DNA of 64,000 nucleotides from Acinetobacter proteolyticus (GCF_000367945.1 NZ_KB849179.1:1741134-1805133); one strand, 5' to 3'; numbered from the stretch's first letter, positions 51,371-61,767 are shown. Numbers and translations are program-made. The notes: generated by a model not told the origin, from the letters alone.

Positions 51371-51525
51371 CCCTTCGCTCCCCTGTGCTGCACAATTGCT
51401 AAAGGTTGTTGTTTAGCGCTGGTGCTCTGTTTTGGCTTGTATGCAATCCTGTTTGATCAATAAACAAATTGTGTGCCAAAAATTCCTCATCCTTGGAATT
51501 CTTTTTTGATTAGAATCAGCTCGGT

Positions 51526-51559
51526 CCAAAGCTGATAAATGGAACTCAATTTATCAGCT
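51526..51559 (-). terminator. Terminator of the iac operon
   Basis: AGCTGATAAAT and ATTTATCAGCT form a perfect 11-bp stem with an 8-base loop, 10 bases past the iacG stop, followed by TTTGG on the minus strand. Confidence 0.75.
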
Positions 51560-51568
51560 TCACTCCGC

Positions 51569-52543
<975 letters not shown>

Positions 52544-52590
52544 TTATCCTATTGAGGCCAATCACCAGACTGGCCTGCTGCTCGAATCAA

Positions 52591-53544
52591 TTAAATATCA
52601 AGCACCAACCGCGCAGACTTGGAACGTGAACAGCACACCAAAATCTGCTCATTACTGGCCTTTTCTTCATCGGTAAAATACACGTCGCGATGATCAGGTT
52701 CGCCTTCGATCACATCGCACATACAGGTCCCGCAAACGCCTTGTTCACATGACATTTCAATCTCAATGCCTTCTCGTGCCAAGGCCTGCAAAATGGTTTC
52801 TTCGGCATTGACCATAATGATCTTGCCACTTTGCTGTGCCACCACTTCAAATGCATCACCACCTGTTTCAACTTCAACCTGAAAATATTCCTTATGAATC
52901 TGCTGTTCAGGAAAGTTTTGTGTCAGGGCTAAATTGATGACCCAGTCCATAAAGCCGTTTGGTCCACAGGTGTAGATATGGCTGTCTTGATCAATGTCTT
53001 GAATAGCGGATTGGAAAAACTCTCGGTGACTCGCCCCTTCCGATTTAAAATGAAAGGTCGTGAAAGGCGCCAAGATGCCATGTTTAATTTCATCGACAAA
53101 AGCACAGCGCTCTGGACTTGCGCCGCAGTAATGCAGTTCAAAAGAACTGCCTTCCTGTGCCAATTGATAGGCCATGGTAATCAGTGGGGTAATCCCAATA
53201 CCGCCACCCACCAGCACAGCATGTTTGGATTTCACTAAAGGAAACAGGTTCTTCGGTTCACTGACCTGAATCTGCATACCATCTTTTAAATCATCAAAGG
53301 CCGACACCGAACCACCACGTGATTCTGGATCACGCAAAATCCCAAGTCGAAACTTACCGACATCATTCGGGTTTTGACACAATGAGTACTGACGCACCAT
53401 GCCATTCGGGAGATGCACATCAATATGTGCACCCGCTTCAATTTTGGGTAATACGGTCGAATTTGCAGATTCAAATTCCATGACTGCAACATTCCCACCT
53501 TCGACATGACGGTTTTTTACCACCACGTTATACAGTATCGTCAT
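52591..53544 (-). CDS. iacF: Ferredoxin reductase component of the Rieske dioxygenase (IacF)
   Basis: A 317-residue reductase of the phthalate dioxygenase reductase/VanB type. It has an FMN/NAD-binding domain (RQYSLCQNP, GGGIGITPLITMA) and a C-terminal plant-type 2Fe-2S domain (CEQGVCGTCMCDVIEG and a later CC). It passes electrons from NADH to the IacCD oxygenase. The open frame extends upstream into iacE, but AGGGAGAGAAATC before the ATG at 53544 marks the real start. Confidence 0.88.
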   Translation of the reverse strand: MTILYNVVVKNRHVEGGNVAVMEFESANSTVLPKIEAGAHIDVHLPNGMVRQYSLCQNPNDVGKFRLGILRDPESRGGSVSAFDDLKDGMQIQVSEPKNLFPLVKSKHAVLVGGGIGITPLITMAYQLAQEGSSFELHYCGASPERCAFVDEIKHGILAPFTTFHFKSEGASHREFFQSAIQDIDQDSHIYTCGPNGFMDWVINLALTQNFPEQQIHKEYFQVEVETGGDAFEVVAQQSGKIIMVNAEETILQALAREGIEIEMSCEQGVCGTCMCDVIEGEPDHRDVYFTDEEKASNEQILVCCSRSKSARLVLDI

Positions 53545-53578
53545 GATTTCTCTCCCTGATATGCATCTTGCCCAAGGC

Positions 53579-54316
53579 TTAACGCATAAATAATCCACCG
53601 TTAATATCCCATGTCGCCCCAGTGACAAAGGCTGCACTTGGACTGGCCAATAGCGCACAGGTTTCGGCAATAAATTCCATGCTGCCCAAAGCTTTAACGG
53701 GGATATTTTGAATAAACTGCGCCATTTTCTCGTCAGAGACCACGCTATGCACAATCGGTGATTCCATCGGTCCAGGGGCAATTGCATTCACGGTCACCCC
53801 TTTGGCGGCAAACTCTTTGGCAAAGATTTTGGTCAGGGTAATGATTGCGCCTTTAGTAGAGGCATAATGTGCACCCGTCGCAGTCCCACCATTTTGTCCA
53901 GCCAAAGACGCCATATTGACGATACGACCATAACCTTGCGCTGCCATATATTTGCCAATGATCTGGCAAGACTGGAACGTGCCACGCTGATTCACTTGCG
54001 TGATCATGTCAAAATCCGCCGCGCTAATGTCTAAAACAGGCGTTGCCTTGGTCATGGTGGCATTGTTGATTAACACATCCAGCTTCGAGAATTTTTGCTG
54101 AATCCACTGTACGGCGGCATGAAAATCGGCTTCAACCGAGATATCCAGTTTCAACGGGAACAGATTCTCTGCATGCGGACTGCGTGCCTTGGCCTGTTCA
54201 GCCTTCTCCAAGGTACTGGCAGACAGGATTACCTGATGCCCTTGCGCTGCAAAATATTCGGCAATGACATTCCCTAAACCTGAAGCGGCACCTGTGACTA
54301 AAACAACCTGTTTCAT
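53579..54316 (-). CDS. iacE: Short-chain dehydrogenase of indole-acetate catabolism (IacE)
   Basis: A 245-residue classical SDR with TGAASGLG at residues 7-14, INNATM, NMASLAG and YASTK. Its position between the Rieske beta subunit and the reductase matches iacE. It probably oxidises a hydroxylated or dihydrodiol intermediate of indole-3-acetate breakdown; the exact step is not settled from sequence. Confidence 0.87.
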   Translation of the reverse strand: MKQVVLVTGAASGLGNVIAEYFAAQGHQVILSASTLEKAEQAKARSPHAENLFPLKLDISVEADFHAAVQWIQQKFSKLDVLINNATMTKATPVLDISAADFDMITQVNQRGTFQSCQIIGKYMAAQGYGRIVNMASLAGQNGGTATGAHYASTKGAIITLTKIFAKEFAAKGVTVNAIAPGPMESPIVHSVVSDEKMAQFIQNIPVKALGSMEFIAETCALLASPSAAFVTGATWDINGGLFMR

Positions 54317-54325
54317 TTTTTGCTC

Positions 54326-54811
54326 CTAGAGAATGTAGCTGATACCCGCCAAGCTATCGGTCGAGTTCACTAAATTGATAATTTTGCGGTTGATCTTAAA
54401 ACCTTGTTCTGCATCACGAACCAGATGAAAAGTCACGTCAGCGGTATAATGTTTGAGATTTTCTTTGCGAAACTCACGCAAGTTTTGTGCGCAACGCAAA
54501 ATGATTTCACCATCTTCATGTTTGAGAATACGAACACGTGACACACTACGTACCGTATTTGCTTTTGGCGAAGCTGAAATTGCCTCACCATTTTCCAAAC
54601 GAGCAACGCGTAATTTACGCATGTGATGATCGTCATAGGCATAGTTCAGATTATTTTCATAATCGGTCAGTTTCGGATCAATCGGGATGATATAGACGCC
54701 TTTTTCATTCCACAGGTCCAGCCAAGTATCATGTTCAGAATGGTCCAGCATATCGGCTTCTGCCCAGATAAAAGCGGTCACTTCATTGAGTAAATTTAGA
54801 TCGATTTTCAT
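54326..54811 (-). CDS. iacD: Aromatic-ring dioxygenase beta subunit (IacD)
   Basis: A 161-residue small subunit of the Rieske dioxygenase family (NTF2-like fold), with EADMLDHSEHDTWLDLW near the N-terminus and typical length. It pairs with the alpha subunit starting 11 bases upstream. The beta subunit is structural in most family members. Confidence 0.88.
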   Translation of the reverse strand: MKIDLNLLNEVTAFIWAEADMLDHSEHDTWLDLWNEKGVYIIPIDPKLTDYENNLNYAYDDHHMRKLRVARLENGEAISASPKANTVRSVSRVRILKHEDGEIILRCAQNLREFRKENLKHYTADVTFHLVRDAEQGFKINRKIINLVNSTDSLAGISYIL

Positions 54812-54821
54812 GGCGCTCTCC

Positions 54822-56102
54822 TTAAGCCGTCATCATCTTTTTCCACTGCTGATAGGCAGCGCGCATCCCTGTTTCAGCACTGACATCGCTCTTTAAGCCA
54901 TCTTCAGTTTTAACTTCGCCTGGCAGACCGCGATTCAGCATGATCCATAAATCATTCCCCGCATTGGCACCATGTTGTACACGCTCCCATGCTTCCGAAT
55001 CATCGGGTGTACCAAAACCAAATGGACCCTGGAAATGTTCATGCAGACGTAAACGATATTGGTTGGCAATTTGTGGACCGCCATCCATGGTAATCACAGA
55101 GTGGTGAATCTCAGTTTCATTGACGGAAATCGGTTGCATCACGCGGAAGAACGCCATCGAACAAGCAATGTTCGGGAATAGGTTCAAGTTGAAACCAGAA
55201 CCACCCACCGCACGCACAATACGACGCACTTCCAGCTCTTCATGCCCTTCATCACGTAAGGCTTGCGCCAAGTCTTCAAAACGTTCCTGAATTGGACGCT
55301 CCATTAACTCTTCATCCAGATCAACCAGTTCAGGAATCATCACCATGACACTGTGACCATTACCGAGGTCTTCGACATAGCCCGGCTGATTTTCAAAGTT
55401 AAACAGTTCTTCAGTTTTTTCATCAACTGAACTGAGGAATGACTTGTGTACCAATGGGAAATGATAAGCATCGGTGGTATTTTCCAGCTGAATTTTCCAG
55501 TTCCCCGGAAAGCGGAAACGGTGTTCACCCAAGACCTTAATTGGATAACCTGCGCCTTGTTTCATGAATAAGTCGATCCATTTTTTCGCAGCGCCAAGGA
55601 AATCTTCTAAAGGTTCAATATCCTGTTTAAAGGTGGCGAAAATCATGCCGTTGTATTCTTCAACACGCAGGCTGATTAATGGAAATTCAGATTTATCCAG
55701 ACATTCGCCATAGCTTTCAGGAGAAGGCACGCCACGTAATGAACCGTCTAGCGCATAGCTCCAGCCATGATATGGACACACAAAACTGTTGGTTTTGCCT
55801 TTTTTATGTTCACACACGGTTGCAGCACGATGGCGACAGCGGTTCAGCAACACATGCACTTTCTTCTTACGATCACGTACCACCACCACAGGTTGCTTAC
55901 CAATATTAATGGTTTTATAGCTGCCTGCATCTGGGATTTCACTGGCATGTGCCACCCAGACCCAGGTGCTGTAATAAATCTTTTCCATCTCATCTTCAAA
56001 GATTTTTTCATCTTTATACAATGAGGTATGGGCACGATCACTTTGCACTAAGCTACTGTAATCCATCTCAATATTCTGCATTGGAATAATATTACTGTTC
56101 AT
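54822..56102 (-). CDS. iacC: Aromatic-ring dioxygenase alpha subunit, Rieske type (IacC)
   Basis: About 426 residues. The Rieske 2Fe-2S ligands are C89, H91, C109 and H112 (CRHRAATVCEH...CPYHGWSY), and the mononuclear iron site is D211, H214 and H219 (DAYHFPLVH). It is the catalytic subunit that dioxygenates an oxindole-acetate-type intermediate on the way to catechol. AAAGGATC upstream of the ATG at 56102 supports this start; the frame also opens nine codons earlier. Confidence 0.9.
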   Translation of the reverse strand: MNSNIIPMQNIEMDYSSLVQSDRAHTSLYKDEKIFEDEMEKIYYSTWVWVAHASEIPDAGSYKTINIGKQPVVVVRDRKKKVHVLLNRCRHRAATVCEHKKGKTNSFVCPYHGWSYALDGSLRGVPSPESYGECLDKSEFPLISLRVEEYNGMIFATFKQDIEPLEDFLGAAKKWIDLFMKQGAGYPIKVLGEHRFRFPGNWKIQLENTTDAYHFPLVHKSFLSSVDEKTEELFNFENQPGYVEDLGNGHSVMVMIPELVDLDEELMERPIQERFEDLAQALRDEGHEELEVRRIVRAVGGSGFNLNLFPNIACSMAFFRVMQPISVNETEIHHSVITMDGGPQIANQYRLRLHEHFQGPFGFGTPDDSEAWERVQHGANAGNDLWIMLNRGLPGEVKTEDGLKSDVSAETGMRAAYQQWKKMMTA

Positions 56103-56132
56103 ATCCACGATCCTTTTCGGTCTATCCATTAG

Positions 56133-56666
56133 TTACTGAGACGGCACTGGCAATGTGGCTGTGCTGTCCCAGTGAGATACGGGGCGACTGAAAATATTTT
56201 CAGTCTGAAAATGTTTGATCTTCCAACGTCCATCCTGTTGCTGTTTAAACTGCACCGTGAGTTTGGCGGCATTTAAATGGCTACGCCCATCACGGAAAGT
56301 TGAGGTCTGCAACATCAACCAGCTGGCATTGGCCTGATCTGCTTCGATATAAATTTGCTCTGAACTGACAAAATGCGCATTCATGACAAAATGCGACTGT
56401 TGCTGGGTATAGCTTTTGAACATGTCATAAATGGCTTGCCAAGAGGCATAACGACCAAAAGACTGGGCATATTTCTCACCAATCCCTTCCCAAATGCTGT
56501 CCTGATCAAATAAATCCATCAATTCATTCAGGTCGGTATCGGCATTCAAGGCATCACAAATTTCCATATAACGATTGATGCAGTTACGAATCGCATTTTG
56601 GGCTTCAAGCTGTTGTAGCCGTTGTAACAAAACCGTTAAATCCACTTGCGTATTCATATCATTCAT
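56133..56666 (-). CDS. iacI: SnoaL/NTF2-like protein (IacI)
   Basis: A 177-residue (or 174 from the second ATG at 56657, better spaced from AAGG) NTF2-like protein with a predicted cone-shaped fold (NCINRYMEICDALNADTDLNELMDLFDQDSIWEG). In iac clusters, iacI lies between the IacA side and iacC, as here. Its enzymatic role is unclear; it has been linked to early steps of indole-acetate conversion. Confidence 0.82.
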   Translation of the reverse strand: MNDMNTQVDLTVLLQRLQQLEAQNAIRNCINRYMEICDALNADTDLNELMDLFDQDSIWEGIGEKYAQSFGRYASWQAIYDMFKSYTQQQSHFVMNAHFVSSEQIYIEADQANASWLMLQTSTFRDGRSHLNAAKLTVQFKQQQDGRWKIKHFQTENIFSRPVSHWDSTATLPVPSQ

Positions 56667-56698
56667 CCTTGTTGCCGCACGAGTTGATAAAATCTGGC

Positions 56699-57865
56699 TT
56701 ATAAATAACCGGGTGCTGGCTTCATACCGAAGCTGACCAAACCTGCATTTTGCAAAGTGGCATCGCCCATAAAGGCATGCTGCGTCACCACATTGGTGTC
56801 GTTGACAAAGCGGCTAAATGGGTTATGGGTATAAATGGCGGTCATCCCTGCCAGCATCTGGATTTTGCGGGTCACACGGGCACAGACACGGGCCACATGG
56901 GTGCAGGACAAACGCATATCACTAATTTGTTCTGCGCTTGGGGTACGTCCTGCCAGCACTTCATTCCAGACGATCTGCATGGTGTCGTAGAACCACACGC
57001 GTGCAGCCTTAAATTCTGCTTCGACTTGGGCAAATTCATATTGGGTTACAGGTCGGCTGGCAATTTCAGTACCACCAGTAATTGAAGACTTGCCTGGCGC
57101 AAGTTTTTGAAATTCTTCGATCGCTGCAGCTGCTACACCAATCCCGACTACCGTTAAGACCTGAGTGGCTAGAGATAAAGATGGATATTTAAAAAATGGT
57201 TCAGGAAGTTTTGAAGGTTCGCCACGGACAAAGGTCCATTCCTTCGCCACCAGCACATCTTTGACGACCAGATCATGGCTACCTGTGCCTTTCAGGCCGA
57301 CAGTATCCCACGTCATATCGATTTGTGCTTTATTGGCTGGCATCACCGCCATTCGCGGTAAACCTTGTGCTTCATTGTCCTTTTGTGGAGAAATGCCGAC
57401 ACCAACAATGTCAGCGCCCATACAGCCACTGGAAAACTTCCAGCGTCCGCTCACCACGACACCCTCATCAGTTATCTCAGCGGGCTGTGGTGGGAAAATT
57501 CCACCAGCAAACACGATGTCAGGACTGTCTTTATACAACTGCTCAAGCGTTGCTTCTGGCAAACTGCCCAAATAGGCTGGACTCATACCAAAACTTGCGA
57601 CCCAACCCACGGAGCCATCGGCTTTGGAGAGTTGCTCGATCAATTCACAAAACTGTTTTGGTGACCATTCATTGCCGCCAAAACGTTTTGGAACCAAAGC
57701 ACGGTAAACGCCAATCTGCTTGAGTTTCTCGATAATGTCCTGACTGACATAGGCCTGATTATCAAACTCTCCGCTACAGGCACGTTCACGAATTTCCTGA
57801 CATAAGGCATCTAATTGCGTTGTATTGCTATCCATTACAAATTCCCTTGTCGCTAAATGATTCAT
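56699..57865 (-). CDS. iacA: Flavin-dependent oxygenase of the acyl-CoA dehydrogenase fold (IacA)
   Basis: A 388-residue protein of the acyl-CoA dehydrogenase/HpaH-C2 oxygenase superfamily (IEQLSKADGSVGWVASFGMSPAYL, WKFSSGCMGAD, DTVGLKGTGSHDLVVKDV). Such proteins use reduced flavin from a separate reductase, here IacG, to hydroxylate an aromatic ring. In known iac systems IacA acts first on indole-3-acetate and can turn indole into indigo. Two starts are possible: 57865 and 57835 (MDSNTTQLD, with AAGGGAATTTGTA upstream). Confidence 0.88.
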   Translation of the reverse strand: MNHLATREFVMDSNTTQLDALCQEIRERACSGEFDNQAYVSQDIIEKLKQIGVYRALVPKRFGGNEWSPKQFCELIEQLSKADGSVGWVASFGMSPAYLGSLPEATLEQLYKDSPDIVFAGGIFPPQPAEITDEGVVVSGRWKFSSGCMGADIVGVGISPQKDNEAQGLPRMAVMPANKAQIDMTWDTVGLKGTGSHDLVVKDVLVAKEWTFVRGEPSKLPEPFFKYPSLSLATQVLTVVGIGVAAAAIEEFQKLAPGKSSITGGTEIASRPVTQYEFAQVEAEFKAARVWFYDTMQIVWNEVLAGRTPSAEQISDMRLSCTHVARVCARVTRKIQMLAGMTAIYTHNPFSRFVNDTNVVTQHAFMGDATLQNAGLVSFGMKPAPGYL

Positions 57866-57883
57866 TCCCTTATTCCTTGTGAT

Positions 57884-58996
57884 TTATTGCGCAGCGTTGA
57901 CGATATATTTCGCAACCGCACACAAATATTCATCGGCATTGCGTTTTGCCACGATCTGCAACCCCACGGGCTGACCTTGTTCTGTTTGCAGCGGTACTGA
58001 AATTGCAGGATGTCCAGACAGGTTAAATGGTCGAACCAAAGCGGTGAGATTTAAAAAAGCCACGGTATTTTCAGCATCAGCCAGCTTAGGTGGCAGCTGC
58101 GGTAAAGTCGGTAAAATCAAGGCATCGTATTGCGTCAGTAAGGCATCAAGCTCGGCGGTAAAATCTGCTCTCACCTGCTCCGCCTGTTTGACCTGGGTCA
58201 AGGTGGTATCGGCGGCTTTCAATAAACGCCCATTGACGTCTGCACCGAGCAAGCCTGTTTGGGTCAACTCACCGTAAGCCTGCCAGTTTTCATAATTAAT
58301 GATCTGCATGCCCGCATCGAAGGCAGCTTCAAAGCCTTTCAAAGTCACAGCTGATGCTGTCAGATTGGCTTGGGTCAGATAATGCTGGATCGTATCAATG
58401 ACGACTGAATCAGCAGCGACATTGAGCCACGCCAGTTTCGGTGCCTGAGTTAATTCAGTGGGTTGATGAAAAGTGGGATCAATGATTTGCATGGCGCTTT
58501 CTATCATGTCGACTGAATTTGCAAAAGGACCAACACAATCTAATGAACTTGTTGCTGGATGTACGCCTGCACGGCTGACACGGCCAAAGGTCGGTTTTAA
58601 ACCATAAACGCCACAACATGCTGCAGGCATACGAATCGAACCGCCGGTATCGGTGCCTAAAGTGAAATCTGCCAGACCAGCCGCAATCGCTGCCGCAGAG
58701 CCACTCGAAGAACCACCCGGAATCAGTTCAGGATATTTCGAATTTATGGCTGTACCAAAGGTATGGTTAATCCCTGTGATGCCAAACGCCAGTTCGTGCA
58801 GATTGGTTTTCGCGGTAATTTGACAATCTGCAGCCAGAATACGCTCCACCACTTCGGCATTGGTGGGTGCAGCTTGGCTTTGCATTAACGCTTGACTGCC
58901 TGCCATGGTCCGCATGCCTTGAATATCGATGGAATCCTTGACCATCACTTTCAAAGCACCTGTACCTTTTTGTACCTCTTGTACAACAATATTCAT
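57884..58996 (-). CDS. iacH: Amidase-signature enzyme (IacH)
   Basis: A 370-residue amidase-signature protein with the Lys-cisSer-Ser triad visible: K20 (VMVKDSIDI), S96 in GGSSSGSAAAIAAG and S120 in DTGGSIRMPA (24 residues apart, as usual). It is the first gene of the iac operon after the iacR-iacH promoter. In iac clusters it is thought to hydrolyse an amide, perhaps an indole-acetate conjugate or ring-opened intermediate. Confidence 0.88.
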   Translation of the reverse strand: MNIVVQEVQKGTGALKVMVKDSIDIQGMRTMAGSQALMQSQAAPTNAEVVERILAADCQITAKTNLHELAFGITGINHTFGTAINSKYPELIPGGSSSGSAAAIAAGLADFTLGTDTGGSIRMPAACCGVYGLKPTFGRVSRAGVHPATSSLDCVGPFANSVDMIESAMQIIDPTFHQPTELTQAPKLAWLNVAADSVVIDTIQHYLTQANLTASAVTLKGFEAAFDAGMQIINYENWQAYGELTQTGLLGADVNGRLLKAADTTLTQVKQAEQVRADFTAELDALLTQYDALILPTLPQLPPKLADAENTVAFLNLTALVRPFNLSGHPAISVPLQTEQGQPVGLQIVAKRNADEYLCAVAKYIVNAAQ

Positions 58997-59028
58997 TCAC
59001 TTTTCCATGTATTTTTATACTTAATACA

Positions 59029-59057
59029 AATATCGGAAAAAGTAATGTAATTGTCAA
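59029..59057 (-). promoter_or_regulatory. Promoter of the iac operon
   Basis: On the minus strand a perfect TTGACA (59057-59052) and GATATT (59034-59029) are spaced by exactly 17 bases, about 33 bases upstream of the iacH start. Confidence 0.65.
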
Positions 59058-59059
59058 GT

Positions 59060-59078
59060 ATTTTTCGATACGAAGAAT
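59060..59078. promoter_or_regulatory. Candidate IacR operator
   Basis: ATTTTTCG-ATA-CGAAGAAT is an 8-3-8 inverted repeat (7 of 8 pairs) just upstream of the iacH -35 and between it and the iacR -10 (TATAAT, 59102-59107). A second imperfect repeat (ATTTTTAT / ATACAAAT, 59011-59031) overlaps the iacH -10. MarR proteins bind such sites. Confidence 0.5.
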
Positions 59079-59144
59079 CAAGAAAATGTTTCTAATTTTT
59101 GTATAATGCTGAATGTCCATTTTTATAAAAGTAATGACTTGGCT

Positions 59145-59612
59145 ATGCTTACGCATTTAGAACAATTTCTACCCAACAATGAACCGAGCAGCTTACAAAG
59201 CTATCCTTTTTTCTGGATCTCGCAGGTGAATGGTAAATATACACAACTTATTGAAAAATCAATTAAAAAATTAGGAATCGACAATACCCGTCGTAAAATT
59301 ATTTTAAGTACCAATGTGCTCGAACAAGCCAGTATCACTGAGATTGCCAACCTCTCTACCCTCAAGCTGACCACGGCAACCAAAGCCGTTTACCGACTGG
59401 TAGAAGATGATATTGTGCAAGTCTTTTCATCTGAATCAGATGAACGTATTTCAATGGTGAAACTGACCGATAAGGGTAAAGAAATGGTTGAACAAATTAA
59501 CCAGATCAGTCAGGTCACCCTCTCCGGGATTCTAAATGCCTTTGATGATGCTGAACTGCACCAGCTCAACGGTCAATTAAAAAAACTGTTTGACTTAATG
59601 CCCTCAAGCTAA
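59145..59612 (+). CDS. iacR: MarR-family regulator of iac genes (IacR)
   Basis: About 155 residues from ATG 59145 (MLTHLEQFLP). The frame is open back to 59106, but a TATAAT box at 59102-59107 would place transcription start after that codon. The winged helix covers about residues 55-115 (ASITEIANLSTLKLTTATKAVYRLVEDDIVQVF, DERISMVKLTDKGKEM). It is divergent from iacH. IacR proteins repress iac genes until indole-3-acetate binds. Confidence 0.87.
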   Translation: MLTHLEQFLPNNEPSSLQSYPFFWISQVNGKYTQLIEKSIKKLGIDNTRRKIILSTNVLEQASITEIANLSTLKLTTATKAVYRLVEDDIVQVFSSESDERISMVKLTDKGKEMVEQINQISQVTLSGILNAFDDAELHQLNGQLKKLFDLMPSS

Positions 59613-59619
59613 AGCAACG

Positions 59620-59653
59620 GCAAAAGCCCATGTCTATACAGAGATGGGCAAAA
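59620..59653. terminator. Bidirectional terminator between iacR and the dehydrogenase cassette
   Basis: GCCCAT and ATGGGC form a 6-bp stem with a 12-base loop; TTTT follows on the minus strand and AAAA flanks both sides. The genes are convergent. Confidence 0.5.
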
Positions 59654-59669
59654 GTGAGGAACAAGCTGA

Positions 59670-60659
59670 TTACTGATTTAAAATATTAAACGGCGGTTTA
59701 AGCTGATTTGCGGCAATCCGATCTGAAAAGGTCTGCAACACTTGCTGTTTATAGGCCGGAATATCGATCTGCTGATAATCATAAAAACCCTGCTGCTCAC
59801 GTAGGCCATTGCGCTGCTGTCGCATATTCTCAGCAATAATTTCAGGCGTTCGATAGCGTTCACCTAGCTCCTTTTGTAAATATTGCGAGGCGTAATACAA
59901 AATATCACCACCGCCCCAGTCAATAAATTCTAATAAACCCAATACCGAAAAACGCAAACCAAAACCCGTCCGAATCGCGATATCGATATCTTCTGCTGAA
60001 GCCACACCTTCTTCCACCATCCGTGCCGCTTCGTTCATTGCCAAGGCTTGAATCCGTGGCACGATATAGCCTGCTTTGGCATGACACACCACAGGTACTT
60101 TGCCAATTGCCTGCAAGAAGCTTTTCAAGATATTTACGGCCTCATCTGAAGTTTGCTCGGAACGACTTAACTCAACCAGCGGAATCAGATAGGCAGGATT
60201 GAGCCAGTGTGCATTCACCACCCGTTCTGGATGAGAAATCATGTGCGCAATATCAGTGACCAGAAAGGTTGACGTGGTCGAAGCGACAATACTGGTGGGG
60301 GTAATATATTGATCCAGCCAAGTAAAAATATCTTCTTTGGCTAGCCTGAGCTCGGGTACAGCTTCCATAACAAGATCACAGTGTGCTAAGACCGAGATTG
60401 CAGCGGTGCGACTTAAAATCTTAATCTGATCCAGAATAAATACGGTTTGTTCAGATTGAATAAACTGGATACTTTCCAGCAACTGCAATTCTTGTTTTAA
60501 GTCGGTTTGGAGCTGGGTCTGATATTGAGCAAACTCAGACTCCGAACGTTGTCTGGCATCGATTAAAGCCACGTTTAATCCCGCATAGGCAAAGGCAATT
60601 GCAATGGCTTTGCCCATTCGCCCAGCGCCGAGTACGGCAACCTGTTGAATTGGGTTCAT
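59670..60659 (-). CDS. 3-hydroxyacyl-CoA dehydrogenase-family NAD-dependent dehydrogenase
   Basis: A 329-residue protein with the Rossmann motif GAGRMGKAIAIAFAYAG at residues 10-26, ASTTSTFLVTDIA (typical of the family) and a C-terminal helical domain (GFGLRFSVLGLLEFIDWGGGD). The size is that of monofunctional members such as carnitine dehydrogenase or lambda-crystallin-type gulonate dehydrogenase, rather than FadB. Start chosen at ATG 60659, one base after the upstream gene's stop, with AAGGAG upstream; the longer frame overlaps that gene. The substrate is unknown. Confidence 0.82.
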   Translation of the reverse strand: MNPIQQVAVLGAGRMGKAIAIAFAYAGLNVALIDARQRSESEFAQYQTQLQTDLKQELQLLESIQFIQSEQTVFILDQIKILSRTAAISVLAHCDLVMEAVPELRLAKEDIFTWLDQYITPTSIVASTTSTFLVTDIAHMISHPERVVNAHWLNPAYLIPLVELSRSEQTSDEAVNILKSFLQAIGKVPVVCHAKAGYIVPRIQALAMNEAARMVEEGVASAEDIDIAIRTGFGLRFSVLGLLEFIDWGGGDILYYASQYLQKELGERYRTPEIIAENMRQQRNGLREQQGFYDYQQIDIPAYKQQVLQTFSDRIAANQLKPPFNILNQ

Positions 60660-60660
60660 C

Positions 60661-61767
60661 CTAGACTCCTTGCTGCAAAGTCGCTTGCAACTCAGCTTTG
60701 CTTTTATTTGCCAGCCCCAGATTCTCAAAAGTCCGCCCATTCTGATACAAATCCTTGCCTGTCACCGCAGAAGCAATATTCAGTAGTCCTTCCGCTACAG
60801 GTGTCGCGACACCCGCCCAACGTCCCACTGATACCAGAAAGGATAGCCCCAGACGCGTATCTTCCAGCATATAACGATGGGTCTGTAAGTTGATGTCCTC
60901 ACGCCAGTCACCACTATCTGTTAATTTGCCATGCGCCCCACGTCCATACATCCATTCATCGCCTTCACCATCTTTATTGTAGTGATCTGCCAGTGGAAAA
61001 TGCGGTGCAGAATAACCCAATGCTTCCCGTACACGCATACGCTCTGCGTCCAACTGATTGGTGACACGACGAATCGACGGTTGTGTCCCTTCATTATGAA
61101 TATCCCAAGCCTCAAAATGTTCCAGTGGCCCTGCGTTCATCAAAATCAACGGTGGATGAATAATCGGTCCAGCATTCATTAATGCACCACTCAAGCTGTC
61201 TTCAATTGGCTCAACACTTGGGTACGCCTGTTTGAGAACTTGAAATGCCTGTTCAGACAAAACACTTGGAAAGACACCCGTCGGTAAACGAGTCGCATAA
61301 CCACTGACCACAATCTGATTGATCCCATGCTTACGAACCAAATACGGTAAGGTTCCTGTTTCCGCAAATGCCACTTGAGCGGTGTTACCTGCTTCTCGCA
61401 TGGCTTTGGCAAAGATATAGCTACCAAAGGTCGCTGGTGGTAAATACACCACTTGTCCTGCTTGAAAAAACGCTGCTGCCTGCTGAGCCAAATCCTGATG
61501 CGTGGTTGCAGGCAAAGGAATAATGACCAACTCCGCATGCTGAATGGCATGTTCTAAATGATCCGATAGATTAATCTGGCTATTTTCAAAGCCAACACTC
61601 ACTGCGCGCTCACCCTGAAAATCTTTGATTTTAAGCTCGCCCATTGCGGCAAGCTGCTGCAACGCTTCTCGATCACGACGCCATAACACCACCTCGTGGC
61701 CTTTTTCTGCCATTTCCACCGCTGCTGCATAACATCCGTGTCCACCGCCGAGTACTGTAATTTTCAT
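60661..61767 (-). CDS. NAD/NADP octopine/nopaline dehydrogenase-family protein
   Basis: A 368-residue protein with the N-terminal NAD(P) motif TVLGGGHGCYAAAVEMAEKGHEVVLW and a C-terminal all-helical domain with a conserved His in IIHPPLILMNAGPLEH, as in opine dehydrogenases. The family oxidises or forms N-alkylated amino acids (opines). CAGGAGCGCAC before ATG 61767 fixes the start; the frame extends nine codons further. It forms a tight pair with the next dehydrogenase. Whether it degrades an opine or acts on another hydroxy or imino acid is open. Confidence 0.82.
   Translation of the reverse strand: MKITVLGGGHGCYAAAVEMAEKGHEVVLWRRDREALQQLAAMGELKIKDFQGERAVSVGFENSQINLSDHLEHAIQHAELVIIPLPATTHQDLAQQAAAFFQAGQVVYLPPATFGSYIFAKAMREAGNTAQVAFAETGTLPYLVRKHGINQIVVSGYATRLPTGVFPSVLSEQAFQVLKQAYPSVEPIEDSLSGALMNAGPIIHPPLILMNAGPLEHFEAWDIHNEGTQPSIRRVTNQLDAERMRVREALGYSAPHFPLADHYNKDGEGDEWMYGRGAHGKLTDSGDWREDINLQTHRYMLEDTRLGLSFLVSVGRWAGVATPVAEGLLNIASAVTGKDLYQNGRTFENLGLANKSKAELQATLQQGV

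Noticed and set aside
51481..51507. AATTCC...GGAATT followed by CTTTTTT, a plus-strand terminator shape
   Set aside because: Only a 6-bp stem and no plus-strand gene ends nearby; probably chance in an AT-rich gap.
52591..53787. Longer 398-codon form of the iacF frame
   Set aside because: The extra 81 residues overlap iacE in another frame and lack similarity; the ATG at 53544 has a strong ribosome-binding site.
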